DNA from: Halobaculum magnesiiphilum
Lineage (GTDB): Archaea; Halobacteriota; Halobacteria; Halobacteriales; Haloferacaceae
NCBI RefSeq assembly: GCF_019823105.1
Contig: NZ_CP081958.1
Span: forward strand, 930,001 to 994,000
Reading direction: 5' to 3'
Length of the DNA stretch: 64,000 nucleotides
Positions 27,205-36,000 of this stretch are shown here, in pieces (positions within the stretch are counted from its first letter, which is position 1; every line of letters begins with the position of its first letter). Position numbers and translations under genes: made by a program. Below the pieces are notes generated by a model. The model did not search any database and was not told the origin of the DNA. It saw only the letters and a list, made by a program, of their open reading frames with translations.

Positions 27205-28127
27205 CGGTCGTCACCCCCGTCCTCGCGGAGGAGCTCGTCCAGCAGCGCCATCCGGACCGGGACGCCGTTGTGCGCCTGTGCGAAGTAGGCGGCGTGGTCA
27301 GTCGCGTCCACGTCGGGTGCGATCTCGTCGACCCGCGGCAGCGGGTGCATCACGGTGAGGTCGTCGCGGGCGCGCTCCAGCGTCTCCGCGTCGATCTGGT
27401 ACTCGCCGGCGACCTGCTGGTACTCGTTCTCGTCGGGGAACCGTTCGCGCTGGATCCGGGTGACGTACAGCACGTCGAGTTCGCCGAGCACCTCGTCGAG
27501 GTCGGTGTGCTCCCTGAGCCTGGCGCCGGCGTCGTGGAGGTCGAACTGGACCCCGCGCGGCAGCCGCAGCGACTCGGGGCTGATGAAGTGCATTCGCGCG
27601 TCGAAGTTCGTGAGCGCCGACGCCAGCGAGTGGACCGTCCGCCCGTACTTCAGGTCGCCCATGATCCCGACGGTCAGGTCGTCGAGCCCCGCCCGCTCGC
27701 GGATCGTGTACAGGTCCAGCAATGTCTGGCTCGGGTGTTGGCCGGCGCCGTCGCCGGCGTTGACGACGGGCACGTCGACGAACTGCGAGGCGAGCTTCGC
27801 GGCGCCCTCGCTGGGGTGGCGCAGGACGATCCCGTCGGCGTACCCCTCGATGACGCGGACGGTGTCCGCCAACGACTCCCCCTTCTTCACCGACGACGAC
27901 TCGACGGAGCCCATGTCGACGGTGTCGCCGCCGATCCGCTTCATGGCGGTGTCGAACGACATCTTCGTGCGCGTGCTCGGCTCGAAGAAGCACAGCGCGA
28001 GCAGCCGGTCGGCGTGGCGGTCGCCGACGAGCCCGGGGTCGTCGGCGAAGTCGGCCGCGCGGTCCAGGACGGCCTCGATGTCCTCCCGGGTGAGCTGGCC
28101 CGCCGAGAGGAGGTGGTCGTGTCGCAT
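27201..28127 (-). CDS. pyrB: Aspartate carbamoyltransferase catalytic subunit
   Basis: A 308-residue protein. It condenses carbamoyl phosphate and aspartate to carbamoyl aspartate, the first committed pyrimidine step. PSTRTK at 50-55 binds carbamoyl phosphate, HPSQTLLDL and the HPLPRVDEI loop complete the active site. The ATG at 28125-28127 is preferred to the GTG one codon upstream. It is the first gene of the pyrB-pyrI operon. Confidence 0.97.
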   Translation of the reverse strand: MRHDHLLSAGQLTREDIEAVLDRAADFADDPGLVGDRHADRLLALCFFEPSTRTKMSFDTAMKRIGGDTVDMGSVESSSVKKGESLADTVRVIEGYADGIVLRHPSEGAAKLASQFVDVPVVNAGDGAGQHPSQTLLDLYTIRERAGLDDLTVGIMGDLKYGRTVHSLASALTNFDARMHFISPESLRLPRGVQFDLHDAGARLREHTDLDEVLGELDVLYVTRIQRERFPDENEYQQVAGEYQIDAETLERARDDLTVMHPLPRVDEIAPDVDATDHAAYFAQAHNGVPVRMALLDELLREDGGDDR

Positions 28128-28289
28128 CACCGAATACGCCGTCGCCGCGTCCCTTCAATCGCTCGGCTCGGGGATCGAGCCGCAGTCGTGCGGTTTTGCA
28201 CGGAGGTGCACCCCCGCGCTGCGACGGTTTCGAGATTCGTAACGACCCGCGGGGAGCGGTCGCGACCGCCGGTCAGTTCCGCCGCATCG

Positions 28290-28496
28290 TCACCGTTTGA
28301 GTTGGAACGACACGTGCAGAACGGTCTTGTACTGGTCGATCTGTCCGTCCTCGACGGTCGCCGTCTGCGAGGCGATCTTGATCCCGCTGATCTCCTCCAG
28401 CGTCTGGTCCGCGTCGTTCAGGGCGCTCTGTGCGGCGTGCTCCCACGATTCGTCCGAGTTGCCGACCAGCTCGATCACCTTGGCAGTGTTTGACAT
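28290..28496 (-). CDS. Dodecin
   Basis: A 68-residue protein of standard dodecin length with KVIELVGNSDESWEHAAQ at the start. Dodecins form hollow dodecamers that bind flavins, and the halobacterial protein stores riboflavin/lumichrome in stacked pairs and quenches photoreactive flavin. The Trp of ESWEHA is the residue that sandwiches the flavin. Single gene with a TTATT-type box about 32 nt upstream. Confidence 0.95.
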   Translation of the reverse strand: MSNTAKVIELVGNSDESWEHAAQSALNDADQTLEEISGIKIASQTATVEDGQIDQYKTVLHVSFQLKR

Positions 28497-28625
28497 ATGC
28501 GGTCGTGATCGTCGTCACAGTCGACAATAAGTCGTCTCACGGTTCCAGCCGGACGACTATCGCCGCCGGGATCGCGTCCCGACGGAGAGCCACGACGACG
28601 CCGGGATCGGTTCCCCGCGCGCCCG

Positions 28626-29276
28626 TCAACACACCGGCTTCACGTCGATCCCCATCCCGGTCAGCGCGTCGGCGTAGTCGTCGTAGGCGATCTGCACGAC
28701 GTACTCGGCGACCATCCGCGCGCGCTCCCAGTCGTCGCCGTCCTCGTCGTCCGCACAGCGGTCCTCCAACAGCGCCAGTCCGCGTTCCAGCTCCTCCTCG
28801 GTCTCGGCGCGCAGGTCGCGAAACAGGTCCGCACGCGGTTCATCGCCCTCGTTGACGAAGAACGAGACGATCTGGAGGTGCGAGCGGTCGCTGACGAGCC
28901 CGCGGCCGACGGTGCCGGCGGCGACGCGCTCGATCGGGTCCTCGCGGGCGCGGAGGTACTCGTGCATCGTCCCGCCGTCGACGGGGTCGTGCTCGACGCC
29001 CATCTCCGAAAGCGAGTCGAGCACGCGCTCGCGGTGGTCGCGCTCGCGCTCGGCGAGCCACGCGAACAGCTCCGCGGCGGCCTCGTCGTCGGCGTCGTCG
29101 GCCCACGCGGCGAAGGTGGTGTGGGCGGCGTGCTCGGAGTCGGCGGCGGCGCACAACACCGCCTCGGGCTCCAGGGTCGCGTCGGTGAGCGCGATGAGGA
29201 GCTTGTTCGAGCCGAGCCGCTCCAGCTCGGTCGACCTCGCCGACTCGACGGTCTCGCGGAATCGCTCGCCGTCCAT
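28626..29276 (-). CDS. Ferritin-like (rubrerythrin-type) protein
   Basis: A 216-residue, all-helical protein. Helices carry E...EH patterns (ALTDATLEPEAVLCAAADSEHAAH, then AERERDHRERVL) suggestive of a four-helix di-iron bundle. The ligand set is not fully conserved to my eye, so a non-metal variant is possible. No rubredoxin domain is attached. Candidate role: peroxide or iron handling. Divergent from the ASCH gene at 29337. Confidence 0.55.
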   Translation of the reverse strand: MDGERFRETVESARSTELERLGSNKLLIALTDATLEPEAVLCAAADSEHAAHTTFAAWADDADDEAAAELFAWLAERERDHRERVLDSLSEMGVEHDPVDGGTMHEYLRAREDPIERVAAGTVGRGLVSDRSHLQIVSFFVNEGDEPRADLFRDLRAETEEELERGLALLEDRCADDEDGDDWERARMVAEYVVQIAYDDYADALTGMGIDVKPVC

Positions 29277-29336
29277 GGCCGATCGGTCGCCGAGGGCGGC
29301 GTTAACGTTTCCCCCGCACGACACGACCGATCCGGT

Positions 29337-29651
29337 ATGGCACACATCGACGCCTCGGAGATCCTGCCGAACGAGCACGTTCAGCGGATGGCCGCCGAGG
29401 GGAGGGTCACGCAGCTCCACCGCGGACACGCCTACGCCGACGAGGGGGACACCTTCGAGATCGACGGCACGACGTTCGAGGTGACGGCGATCGAGCGCCG
29501 CACGCTCGGCGACCTCACCGACGAGGACGCGCGCGCCGAGGGCTCGGAGGACCTGGAGGCGTACAGGGCGCGACTGAACCGCGTCCACGACGAGTTTGAG
29601 TGGGACGACGACAGCGAGGTCGTGAAACACGCCTTCGAGCGGCGGGAGTGA
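29337..29651 (+). CDS. ASCH domain protein
   Basis: A 104-residue protein with a PUA-like barrel: TQLHRGHAYADEGDTFEIDG, then a helical insertion with LTDEDARAEGSEDLEAYRARL that is characteristic of the ASCH family. ASCH proteins are thought to bind or process RNA or modified nucleosides; some cleave N4-acetylcytidine. The start ATG at 29337 follows a GTTAAC box about 32 nt upstream. It is followed by the rhodanese-metallohydrolase gene 19 bp downstream. Confidence 0.8.
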   Translation: MAHIDASEILPNEHVQRMAAEGRVTQLHRGHAYADEGDTFEIDGTTFEVTAIERRTLGDLTDEDARAEGSEDLEAYRARLNRVHDEFEWDDDSEVVKHAFERRE

Positions 29652-29670
29652 GGGGGGAGGAAGCCGACTG

Positions 29671-30930
29671 ATGACCGACCGTTCGGATCCCACCGCTCGC
29701 GACGCAGCCGACGCGGGATCGCTCGGCGGCGACCCGGGCGGCGAACTCGGGCCGGCGGCGCTCGCGCGCCTGCTTCGCGACGGCGAGCCGGTGTCCGTGC
29801 TGGACGTGCGCGACCGCCCCGAGTTCGAGGCGTGGCACGTCGACGGCCGCTCGGTGACCGCCAGGCACGTCCCGCACGTGAAGTTCGTCGCCGCGGCCGC
29901 GACGGGCGACGCGAGCGACCCGCTCCCCGACGACCTCCCCGAGCCGATCCTCGTCGTCTGCGGCCGGGGGAAGGCGAGCGCCGAGGTCGCGGGCGACCTC
30001 GCCGACGCCGGCGTCGACGCGGTGAACCTCGCCGGCGGCATGGACGCGTGGGCCGAGACGTACCTCGCGGAGCCGCTCGTCAGGCGCGGCGCCCTGACCG
30101 TGATCCAGTACCAGCGCCCCTCCTCGGGCTGTCTCGCGTACCTGATCGTCGCCGGCGGCGGCGAGGACCGCGAGGGCGACGACGACGGCGACGACCGCGA
30201 GGCGCTCGTCGTCGACCCGCTGCGCGCGTTCGCCGACCGGTACGTCGAGGACGCCGCCGAGATGGGTGCGACGCTCCGGTACGCCGTCGACACGCATGTC
30301 CACGCGGATCACGTCAGCGGCGTCCGCGCGGTCCGAGAGGCGACCGGCGGCGACGCCGAGGTCGTGCTCCCGGACCGCGCGACCGATCGCGGCCTCGCGT
30401 TCGACCCGACGCTGTTGGCCGACGGCGACGCGCTTCGGGTGGGCGACGCGGAGGTGTCGGCGATCCACGCCCCGGGACACACGAGCGAGTTGACCTGCCT
30501 GCGGCTCCACCGCGACGACCCCGACGCCGCCGACGTGCTGTTCACCGGCGACGCGCTGTTCCTGAACGGCGTCGGTCGGCCGGATCTGGAGGAGGGCGAC
30601 GACGGCGCGCGCGACCTCGCCGAACGGGCGTACGACACGCTGCACGACCGACTGCTCGCGCTCCCCGAGGACACCCTCGTCGCGCCGGGGCACTTCGCCG
30701 ACCCCGCCGACGCCCGCGGCGACGCCTACGCCGCGCCGCTGTCGGCGCTGCGCGACCTCGACGTGCTCGGGCTCGACCGCGCGGCGTTCGTCGACCGCGT
30801 CGCCTCGTCGCTGCCGCCGCGCCCGGCCAACTTCGAGCGGATCGTCGCGACGAACCTCGGGGTCGAGTCGATGGACGACGAGGCGGCGTTCGAGGCCGAG
30901 TTGGGCCCGAACAACTGCGCGGTCGGGTAG
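29671..30930 (+). CDS. Rhodanese - metallo-beta-lactamase fusion (ETHE1-like)
   Basis: A 419-residue two-domain protein. The N-terminal rhodanese domain (about 25-135) keeps the active-site cysteine (Cys97 in VVCGRGKA). The C-terminal metallo-beta-lactamase domain (about 140-350) has THVHADH at 208-214 and FTGDALF, typical of ETHE1 persulfide dioxygenase/glyoxalase II-like enzymes. The fused pair would transfer and oxidise sulfane sulfur. The domain order (rhodanese first) differs from the human ETHE1 arrangement with separate enzymes. Nineteen bases after the ASCH gene. Confidence 0.85.
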   Translation: MTDRSDPTARDAADAGSLGGDPGGELGPAALARLLRDGEPVSVLDVRDRPEFEAWHVDGRSVTARHVPHVKFVAAAATGDASDPLPDDLPEPILVVCGRGKASAEVAGDLADAGVDAVNLAGGMDAWAETYLAEPLVRRGALTVIQYQRPSSGCLAYLIVAGGGEDREGDDDGDDREALVVDPLRAFADRYVEDAAEMGATLRYAVDTHVHADHVSGVRAVREATGGDAEVVLPDRATDRGLAFDPTLLADGDALRVGDAEVSAIHAPGHTSELTCLRLHRDDPDAADVLFTGDALFLNGVGRPDLEEGDDGARDLAERAYDTLHDRLLALPEDTLVAPGHFADPADARGDAYAAPLSALRDLDVLGLDRAAFVDRVASSLPPRPANFERIVATNLGVESMDDEAAFEAELGPNNCAVG

Positions 30931-30985
30931 TCACTGGATCGCACGCCGGCCGAGCACTTTTCCGCGCCGGCGTCGCCGTCCCCGC

Positions 30986-31789
30986 ATGAGCGAACGCGAG
31001 GTCGTCGAGCGCACCGAGGCGCCGCGTTCGACCGACGGGCTGCGGGCGGACCTGCGCGACCTGGGTGTGACGCCCGGCGAAACCGCGCTCGTCCACTCGT
31101 CGCTGTCGGCGATCGGGTGGGTCGCCGGCGGCGTGCCGACGGTCGTCGACGCGCTGCTGGGTGCGGTGACGGAGGACGGGACGATCGCGGTGCCGACGCA
31201 CTCGACCCAGTTGTCCGACCCGACCGACTGGGAGAACCCGCCCGTTCCCGACGACTGGATCGAGACGATCCGCGCGGAGGGGGCACCGTACCGGCCCGAA
31301 CTGACCCCGACGCGGGGGATGGGCGCGATCCCGGAATGCCTGCGCGACTACCCCGGCGCACGCCGCAGCCGCCATCCGACCACGTCCTTCGCCGCGTGGG
31401 GAGCCGACGCCGAGGCGGTGACGGCGGATCACGCGTACGACTCGCCGATGGGGGAGGACTCGCCGCTGGCGCGGCTGTACGAGCGCGACGCGCTGATCGT
31501 CCGGGTCGGCGTCGACGCGAACACGTCCCTCCATCTCGCGGAGTACCGCGCCGACTACGGCGGGGACCCCGAGACGAACGGCGGGCCGGTGCTCGTCGAC
31601 GGCGAGCGCGAGTGGGTCGAGTTCACCGAGCCCGAGTCGCGCGACGACTTCCGGGAGATCGAGGCGGCGTTCGAGGCCGAGCACGGGTCGGAGGTGTGGC
31701 GGGGCCGCGTCGGCGACGCGGAGGCGACGGTCTGTCGGATGCGGCCGCTCGTCGACTTCGCGGCCGAGTGGATGGAAGCGAATCGCTGA
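30986..31789 (+). CDS. AAC(3)-family N-acetyltransferase
   Basis: A 267-residue protein matching the aminoglycoside 3-N-acetyltransferase fold: TALVHSSLSAIGWV, VPTHSTQ (catalytic His region), RHPTTSFAAWG and SPLARLYERDALIVRVGV. Haloarchaea are not naturally targets of aminoglycosides, so the physiological substrate is probably another amine or sugar nucleotide; FrbF-like and YokD-like relatives act on other substrates. The start ATG is 55 bp after the preceding gene, in the same direction. Confidence 0.85.
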   Translation: MSEREVVERTEAPRSTDGLRADLRDLGVTPGETALVHSSLSAIGWVAGGVPTVVDALLGAVTEDGTIAVPTHSTQLSDPTDWENPPVPDDWIETIRAEGAPYRPELTPTRGMGAIPECLRDYPGARRSRHPTTSFAAWGADAEAVTADHAYDSPMGEDSPLARLYERDALIVRVGVDANTSLHLAEYRADYGGDPETNGGPVLVDGEREWVEFTEPESRDDFREIEAAFEAEHGSEVWRGRVGDAEATVCRMRPLVDFAAEWMEANR

Positions 31790-31792
31790 GGG

Positions 31793-32881
31793 TCACGTCC
31801 CCCGGACGCCGTTGCGGTCCCGGCGAGCGTGCCGTCGCGATCGGAACCGGAGCTCGACGCGGACCCCCCGGGGGTCGCGGTTCTCGATGGTCAGCCGGCC
31901 GTCCGAGAGCTCCACGACCCAGTAGATGACCCACAGCCCCAGTCCGCTGACGTGCTTGAGCGGGAACTCCTGCAGCTTCGCGAGCGCGTCGAGCTCCTCG
32001 CTCGGGATGTGTGACCCGTCGTCGACCACCGTCACGGTCGTCCACTTCCCCTCCTCGGCGACGGTGAGGGTGATGGCGACCGCGTCGTCGTTGTGCCGGA
32101 CGGCGTTGTCCAGCGCCTCGCGGATCGCCGTCCCGGCCGACGGGTGGACGACGGCGGCGGCGTGTTCCGGGATCGACGCGCGAAGATCGATCTCGGGGTG
32201 CTCCTCGTGAAAGCGGCGCACCTCCTCGCGCGCGACGGCCGCCAGGTCCGTCTCGACGGACTCGTCGACGTTCCACAGGTCCGCGAGCGTCTGCGCCTTC
32301 TCGGAGAGCTCGTGGACCCGGTCGACGTGGTCGATCAGCGTCCGAAGGTCCGACTCGACATCGGCCTGGTCCGCCGACTCCGCGGCCGAGTCGGCGACCC
32401 CCCGAATGATGCTCACCTCGTTGCGGATGTTGTGTCGGAGGACCCGCTGGAGGACGGTGAGCCGTCCCGTCAACTGCTCTTGAGCCGCCCGTTCGGCGCG
32501 AACCCGTTCGACGTAGTAGCCGACGAGCCCGCCCGAACTCGTCCCCAGGCTCCAGCCGATCGAGAGGACCAACCATCCCTCCGTGACGGGCTCGCCGCTG
32601 GCGTGGCGGGAGACGGCGTACACCGCGGACAGCCCGCCGACGACGACGCCGGCACCGAGGCTCGTCGCGACGATTCGGGCCACGCGCTCGTTCGGGAGCT
32701 GCTCGCGACGGACGCGAACGGCGACGAACGCGAGTACCCCGGCGAACACCAGGAGGATCGACGCCTCCGCGAGTTCGATCCAGAACGGGTCCTCGTCGAT
32801 CAGAACGTGGCCGATCGCGAGACCGAGGATCGCCGTCGCCAGCGCAGGTGGGAACAGCCGGACGCCTCGATCCCGTATCAC
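31793..32881 (-). CDS. Membrane sensor histidine kinase
   Basis: A 362-residue protein. Four N-terminal membrane helices (about 12-125) form the sensor; there is no PAS domain. The phosphoacceptor box is RVLRHNIRNE with His150, in the form usual for haloarchaeal kinases. The N-box (IREALDNAVRHND), DDGSHIP and GLGLW boxes form the ATPase domain. No response regulator gene is adjacent, so the partner is elsewhere. Convergent with the acetyltransferase gene, three bases apart. Confidence 0.9.
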   Translation of the reverse strand: MIRDRGVRLFPPALATAILGLAIGHVLIDEDPFWIELAEASILLVFAGVLAFVAVRVRREQLPNERVARIVATSLGAGVVVGGLSAVYAVSRHASGEPVTEGWLVLSIGWSLGTSSGGLVGYYVERVRAERAAQEQLTGRLTVLQRVLRHNIRNEVSIIRGVADSAAESADQADVESDLRTLIDHVDRVHELSEKAQTLADLWNVDESVETDLAAVAREEVRRFHEEHPEIDLRASIPEHAAAVVHPSAGTAIREALDNAVRHNDDAVAITLTVAEEGKWTTVTVVDDGSHIPSEELDALAKLQEFPLKHVSGLGLWVIYWVVELSDGRLTIENRDPRGVRVELRFRSRRHARRDRNGVRGT

Positions 32882-32926
32882 TGCCTGCGGGTTCCGACCG
32901 GGGCGATGAAACTGTTGTGGCGGACC

Positions 32927-33262
32927 TCAGTCGTCGTCAGCGGCGGCGCCGGCGGTCGCGGCGGCGTCGTCCTCGATGCTCGGCGGGTACTTGCCGCGGT
33001 CGAGCTTCAGGTCCGACTGCGCGCGCGCCATGCAGGTGAGCGCGTAGTCCTCGGCCTCCTCCTCGGTGAGCGCGCGGGCGACGGCCGCCTGCTGGGCCAC
33101 CTCCCCCTCGACGATCTCGGCGGTGCACGCCAGACACATCCCGACCCGGCAGGAGTACTCCTGCGCGATGCCCTCCTCGATGCAGGCGTTCAGGATCGTC
33201 TGCTTGTCGGACACCTCGATGGTCTCGCCGGTGCCGACGAACTCCACGGTGTACTCGGCCAT
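32927..33262 (-). CDS. Plant-type [2Fe-2S] ferredoxin
   Basis: A 111-residue protein. Cluster ligands are Cys38, Cys43, Cys46 and Cys77 (SCRVGMCLAC ... LTC), the standard C-x4-C-x2-C...C pattern. It lacks the acidic insertion domain of the main halobacterial ferredoxin near the N-terminus, so it is probably a secondary ferredoxin. A C-terminal Asp/Ala tail replaces it. Stands alone. Confidence 0.95.
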   Translation of the reverse strand: MAEYTVEFVGTGETIEVSDKQTILNACIEEGIAQEYSCRVGMCLACTAEIVEGEVAQQAAVARALTEEEAEDYALTCMARAQSDLKLDRGKYPPSIEDDAAATAGAAADDD

Positions 33263-33400
33263 GCCACCAGTGTTCTCGGGTTCTCCCTTCTACGTTTCGC
33301 TCCGCGGTCCCGGGGAGGCCGGGTTCGGCGTCCTCCGGTCCGACCGGTCCCGGTGGCCCCCACAGCCGCGGAGATTACGGTGGCCCCGACGGTCGCCCCC

Positions 33401-34213
33401 TTACCGCCCCTCGAACTCCGGCTGTCGCTTCTCGGCGAACGCGTCCAGCCCCTCGGTGTGGTCGTGCGTGTCGAAGACGGCCGCCTGCGCGCCGGCCTCG
33501 TGTTCGATCGCCTCCCCCAGCGTCGCGAACTCCGAGCGCAGCAGGCGCTTCGACGTTCGCAGCGCGACCGTCGGCCCCGAGGCGATCCGGTCGACCAGCA
33601 TCGAGACGCGCGCCTCGAACTCGTCGTCGCCGACGGCGTGGTTCACGACGCCGAGCTCCTCGGCGCGCTCGGCGCCCAACAGCTCGCCGGTGTAGACGAG
33701 CTCCTTCGCGACGTTCTCGCCGACGAGGCGCGGCAGGAGATAGGAGGTGCCCGAGTCGACCGCGAGGCCGACCTCGCGGAAGCCGAAGCCGATCTGGGCG
33801 TCCTCGTGGAGGGCGGTCACGTCGCAGGCGATGGCGAGGTTCGCGCCCGCGCCGAACGCGGCGCCGTCGATCTTCGCCACGGTCGGGAACTCGCACTCGT
33901 ACACCCGCTTCACGCACCGGCCGATCTCCTGGATCACGTGTCGTACCGCGTGGTCGACCGCCTCATCCGACTCCTGGCGGTCGAGCATCGAGTCGATGTC
34001 GCCGCCGGCGCAAAAGGCCGGGCCCTCGCCCTCGAACACGACACAGCGGGTGTCCCCGCCCTCCAGGTCGTCGATCGCCGCCTCGATCCCGTCGGTCATC
34101 GCGACCGACAGCGCGTTTCGTCGGTCCGGGTCGTTCAGAACGACGCGAGCGACCCCGTCGTCGTCGCGTTCGAGTCGGACGGTGCCGTCGGAGAACTCGG
34201 TTACGGACGCCAT
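33401..34213 (-). CDS. Enoyl-CoA hydratase/isomerase family protein
   Basis: A 270-residue crotonase-fold protein with start at 34211-34213. RRNALSVAMTDG and FCAGGDIDSML form the acyl-CoA/oxyanion-hole region, and IDGAAFGAGANLAIACDV holds the second oxyanion-hole glycine. The glutamate expected in the GFREVGLAVDSG segment is partly retained. It hydrates 2-enoyl-CoA in beta-oxidation-type pathways or acts on a related substrate. No partner genes adjacent. Confidence 0.9.
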   Translation of the reverse strand: MASVTEFSDGTVRLERDDDGVARVVLNDPDRRNALSVAMTDGIEAAIDDLEGGDTRCVVFEGEGPAFCAGGDIDSMLDRQESDEAVDHAVRHVIQEIGRCVKRVYECEFPTVAKIDGAAFGAGANLAIACDVTALHEDAQIGFGFREVGLAVDSGTSYLLPRLVGENVAKELVYTGELLGAERAEELGVVNHAVGDDEFEARVSMLVDRIASGPTVALRTSKRLLRSEFATLGEAIEHEAGAQAAVFDTHDHTEGLDAFAEKRQPEFEGR

Positions 34214-34410
34214 ATCGGTGCGATGTCGCCCCGGGTAATGGCCGTTTCCCCGCAGAACCCGGTGCCCGCCGCTTGGTTCCGCGGGTCCGACGCTCGCCAC
34301 GACGGCGCGGATCGCTGTGGTCACTCGCCTATCGGTCGTCGGTGAATATGTCATAGATACCCTTCAGAAGGCGATCGATTACTAACCGCAAACCGGCCGG
34401 AGGCCGATCC

Positions 34411-36000
34411 GTGAACGGCGAACCGGTCGATCTCGAACCCGGATCCTGCCCGCGGTGCGGCGTGGACAGTTGCCTCACGCGCGGGGCGTTCGAGCACCCA
34501 CAGTGTGGATCCGTGTTCTTCGGGGATCGGCGTCGAGCCCCGTCGGAGTGTTCTCGCTGCGGTCCCGGAACCGCCGCCGAGGTGGTCCGCGTCGGGTCGA
34601 TAACCGAGTGCGTCGGCTGCGGCTACCGGGTCGACACGCCGCTGGCGAGCGACGGTCGAGGTGGGGAGCACGGCCCTGGCGGCGACGAGCCCGGCGGCGG
34701 CGTCGACCGCGCCGTTACGCGGCCCTCGCTTCGGTCGCTCGTGTCCGATGGCGGCCGCGGAAGCGCGACCGTCTGGCGGCGGACGGCCGCGGTCGCCCTC
34801 GCGCTCGTCGTCGTGGCGGCGACGGTGACGACCGCCCTCGCCGTGGGTATCGGCGGCGACCTTCGGATCGGAGCCGGCGGGGCCGCCGGTCCCGCGGCCG
34901 GCGCGTCACTCGACGGACCCGCGACGGCGCCCGACGGAACCCCGGGGGCGACGGCGCCCGGCGTGACCTCGACCGTGCCCGACGGACCCGCGACGGCGAC
35001 GCCCGACCCGGAGTGGCGCGAGTACCGGACGATCGTGGTGTTCCGAAACGACGACCCCCAACCCGGGTACCGACCGGAGGCGATGCGCGCGCTCGATCGC
35101 GTGTTCGTCGAGGAGGACGTTCCCGTCACGAACGCCGTGATCCCGGCGGTGGGGTCCGCGGAGGTCGACCCGGACGGCCGGTTCTGTCGGTACCTCCGCG
35201 AGCGCGCGAGCGAGCATCCGGACCTGTTCGAGTTCGCGACCCACGGCTACACCCACGAGCGGGCGAGCCACTTCCACGGCGGCAGCGAGTTCGGGGACCG
35301 GCCGGCCGCGGAGCAGCGTCGGCGGATAGACCGCGGAACGGCCGCGCTGACGGCCTGCGTCGGCGAGCGCCCGCGGACGTTCGTGGCGCCGATGAACACC
35401 TACGACCGAACGACGACGCGGGCGCTGGCGGACGCGAACTACACGGTCGTCTCCGGGAGCACGTGGTTCACGCGTGCGTACTACGACCGCGAGGGGGCGT
35501 TCCGGGCCGGCGGGCTCACTCACGTCCCGAGTACCGAGGCGTTCATCGCCGAGTGGTCGGCGACCGGCGCGGCGAACGAATCCGGCCGCGAGACGGAGGC
35601 GCGGCTCCGGGCCTCCTTCGACGCGACACACCGGTCCGACAACGCGTCGGTGTACGTCCAGATGCTCCACTATCAGCACTTCACGACGAGCGAGCGGCGA
35701 GCGACGCTCCGTGGGTTCATCGACCACGTTCAGTCGACCCCTGGCGTTCGGTTCATGACGCTCGGCGACCTCGGGGCCGGCCTCGAATCGGGGGCGGTCG
35801 TCCGGACGGACGACGGCTGGCGCGTGAACGACGCCGCCGTCCCCAACGCACCCGAGCGCGGTGACGGGTCGAGCGATCGCGGGTGGGTACCCGAAGGGGG
35901 AACCGACTCCGGGGTCGGACCCTCCGAGGAGCTCGTCGGACCGGCCGCGGCGACCGCGGTTCGGGTGCCGCGCGCCGTCGCTCGCGGAGGCGACTCGTGA
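34411..36000 (+). CDS. Polysaccharide deacetylase-like membrane protein with N-terminal zinc ribbons
   Basis: A 529-residue protein with a GTG start. Residues 11-72 contain CPRC, CSRC and CVGC knuckles (Cys13/16, Cys47/50, Cys67/70), cytoplasmic zinc ribbons. A membrane helix lies at about 125-147, then a Pro/Ala/Thr-rich linker, and an extracellular NodB-like domain from about 205 (FRNDDPQPGYRPE; THGYTHERASHFHGG; APMNTYDRTT). The DD and H-x3-H metal ligands fit a polysaccharide deacetylase, although the family DUF2334 is an alternative. The stop overlaps the glycosyltransferase start (GTGA), so the two are translationally coupled. Confidence 0.8.
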   Translation: MNGEPVDLEPGSCPRCGVDSCLTRGAFEHPQCGSVFFGDRRRAPSECSRCGPGTAAEVVRVGSITECVGCGYRVDTPLASDGRGGEHGPGGDEPGGGVDRAVTRPSLRSLVSDGGRGSATVWRRTAAVALALVVVAATVTTALAVGIGGDLRIGAGGAAGPAAGASLDGPATAPDGTPGATAPGVTSTVPDGPATATPDPEWREYRTIVVFRNDDPQPGYRPEAMRALDRVFVEEDVPVTNAVIPAVGSAEVDPDGRFCRYLRERASEHPDLFEFATHGYTHERASHFHGGSEFGDRPAAEQRRRIDRGTAALTACVGERPRTFVAPMNTYDRTTTRALADANYTVVSGSTWFTRAYYDREGAFRAGGLTHVPSTEAFIAEWSATGAANESGRETEARLRASFDATHRSDNASVYVQMLHYQHFTTSERRATLRGFIDHVQSTPGVRFMTLGDLGAGLESGAVVRTDDGWRVNDAAVPNAPERGDGSSDRGWVPEGGTDSGVGPSEELVGPAAATAVRVPRAVARGGDS

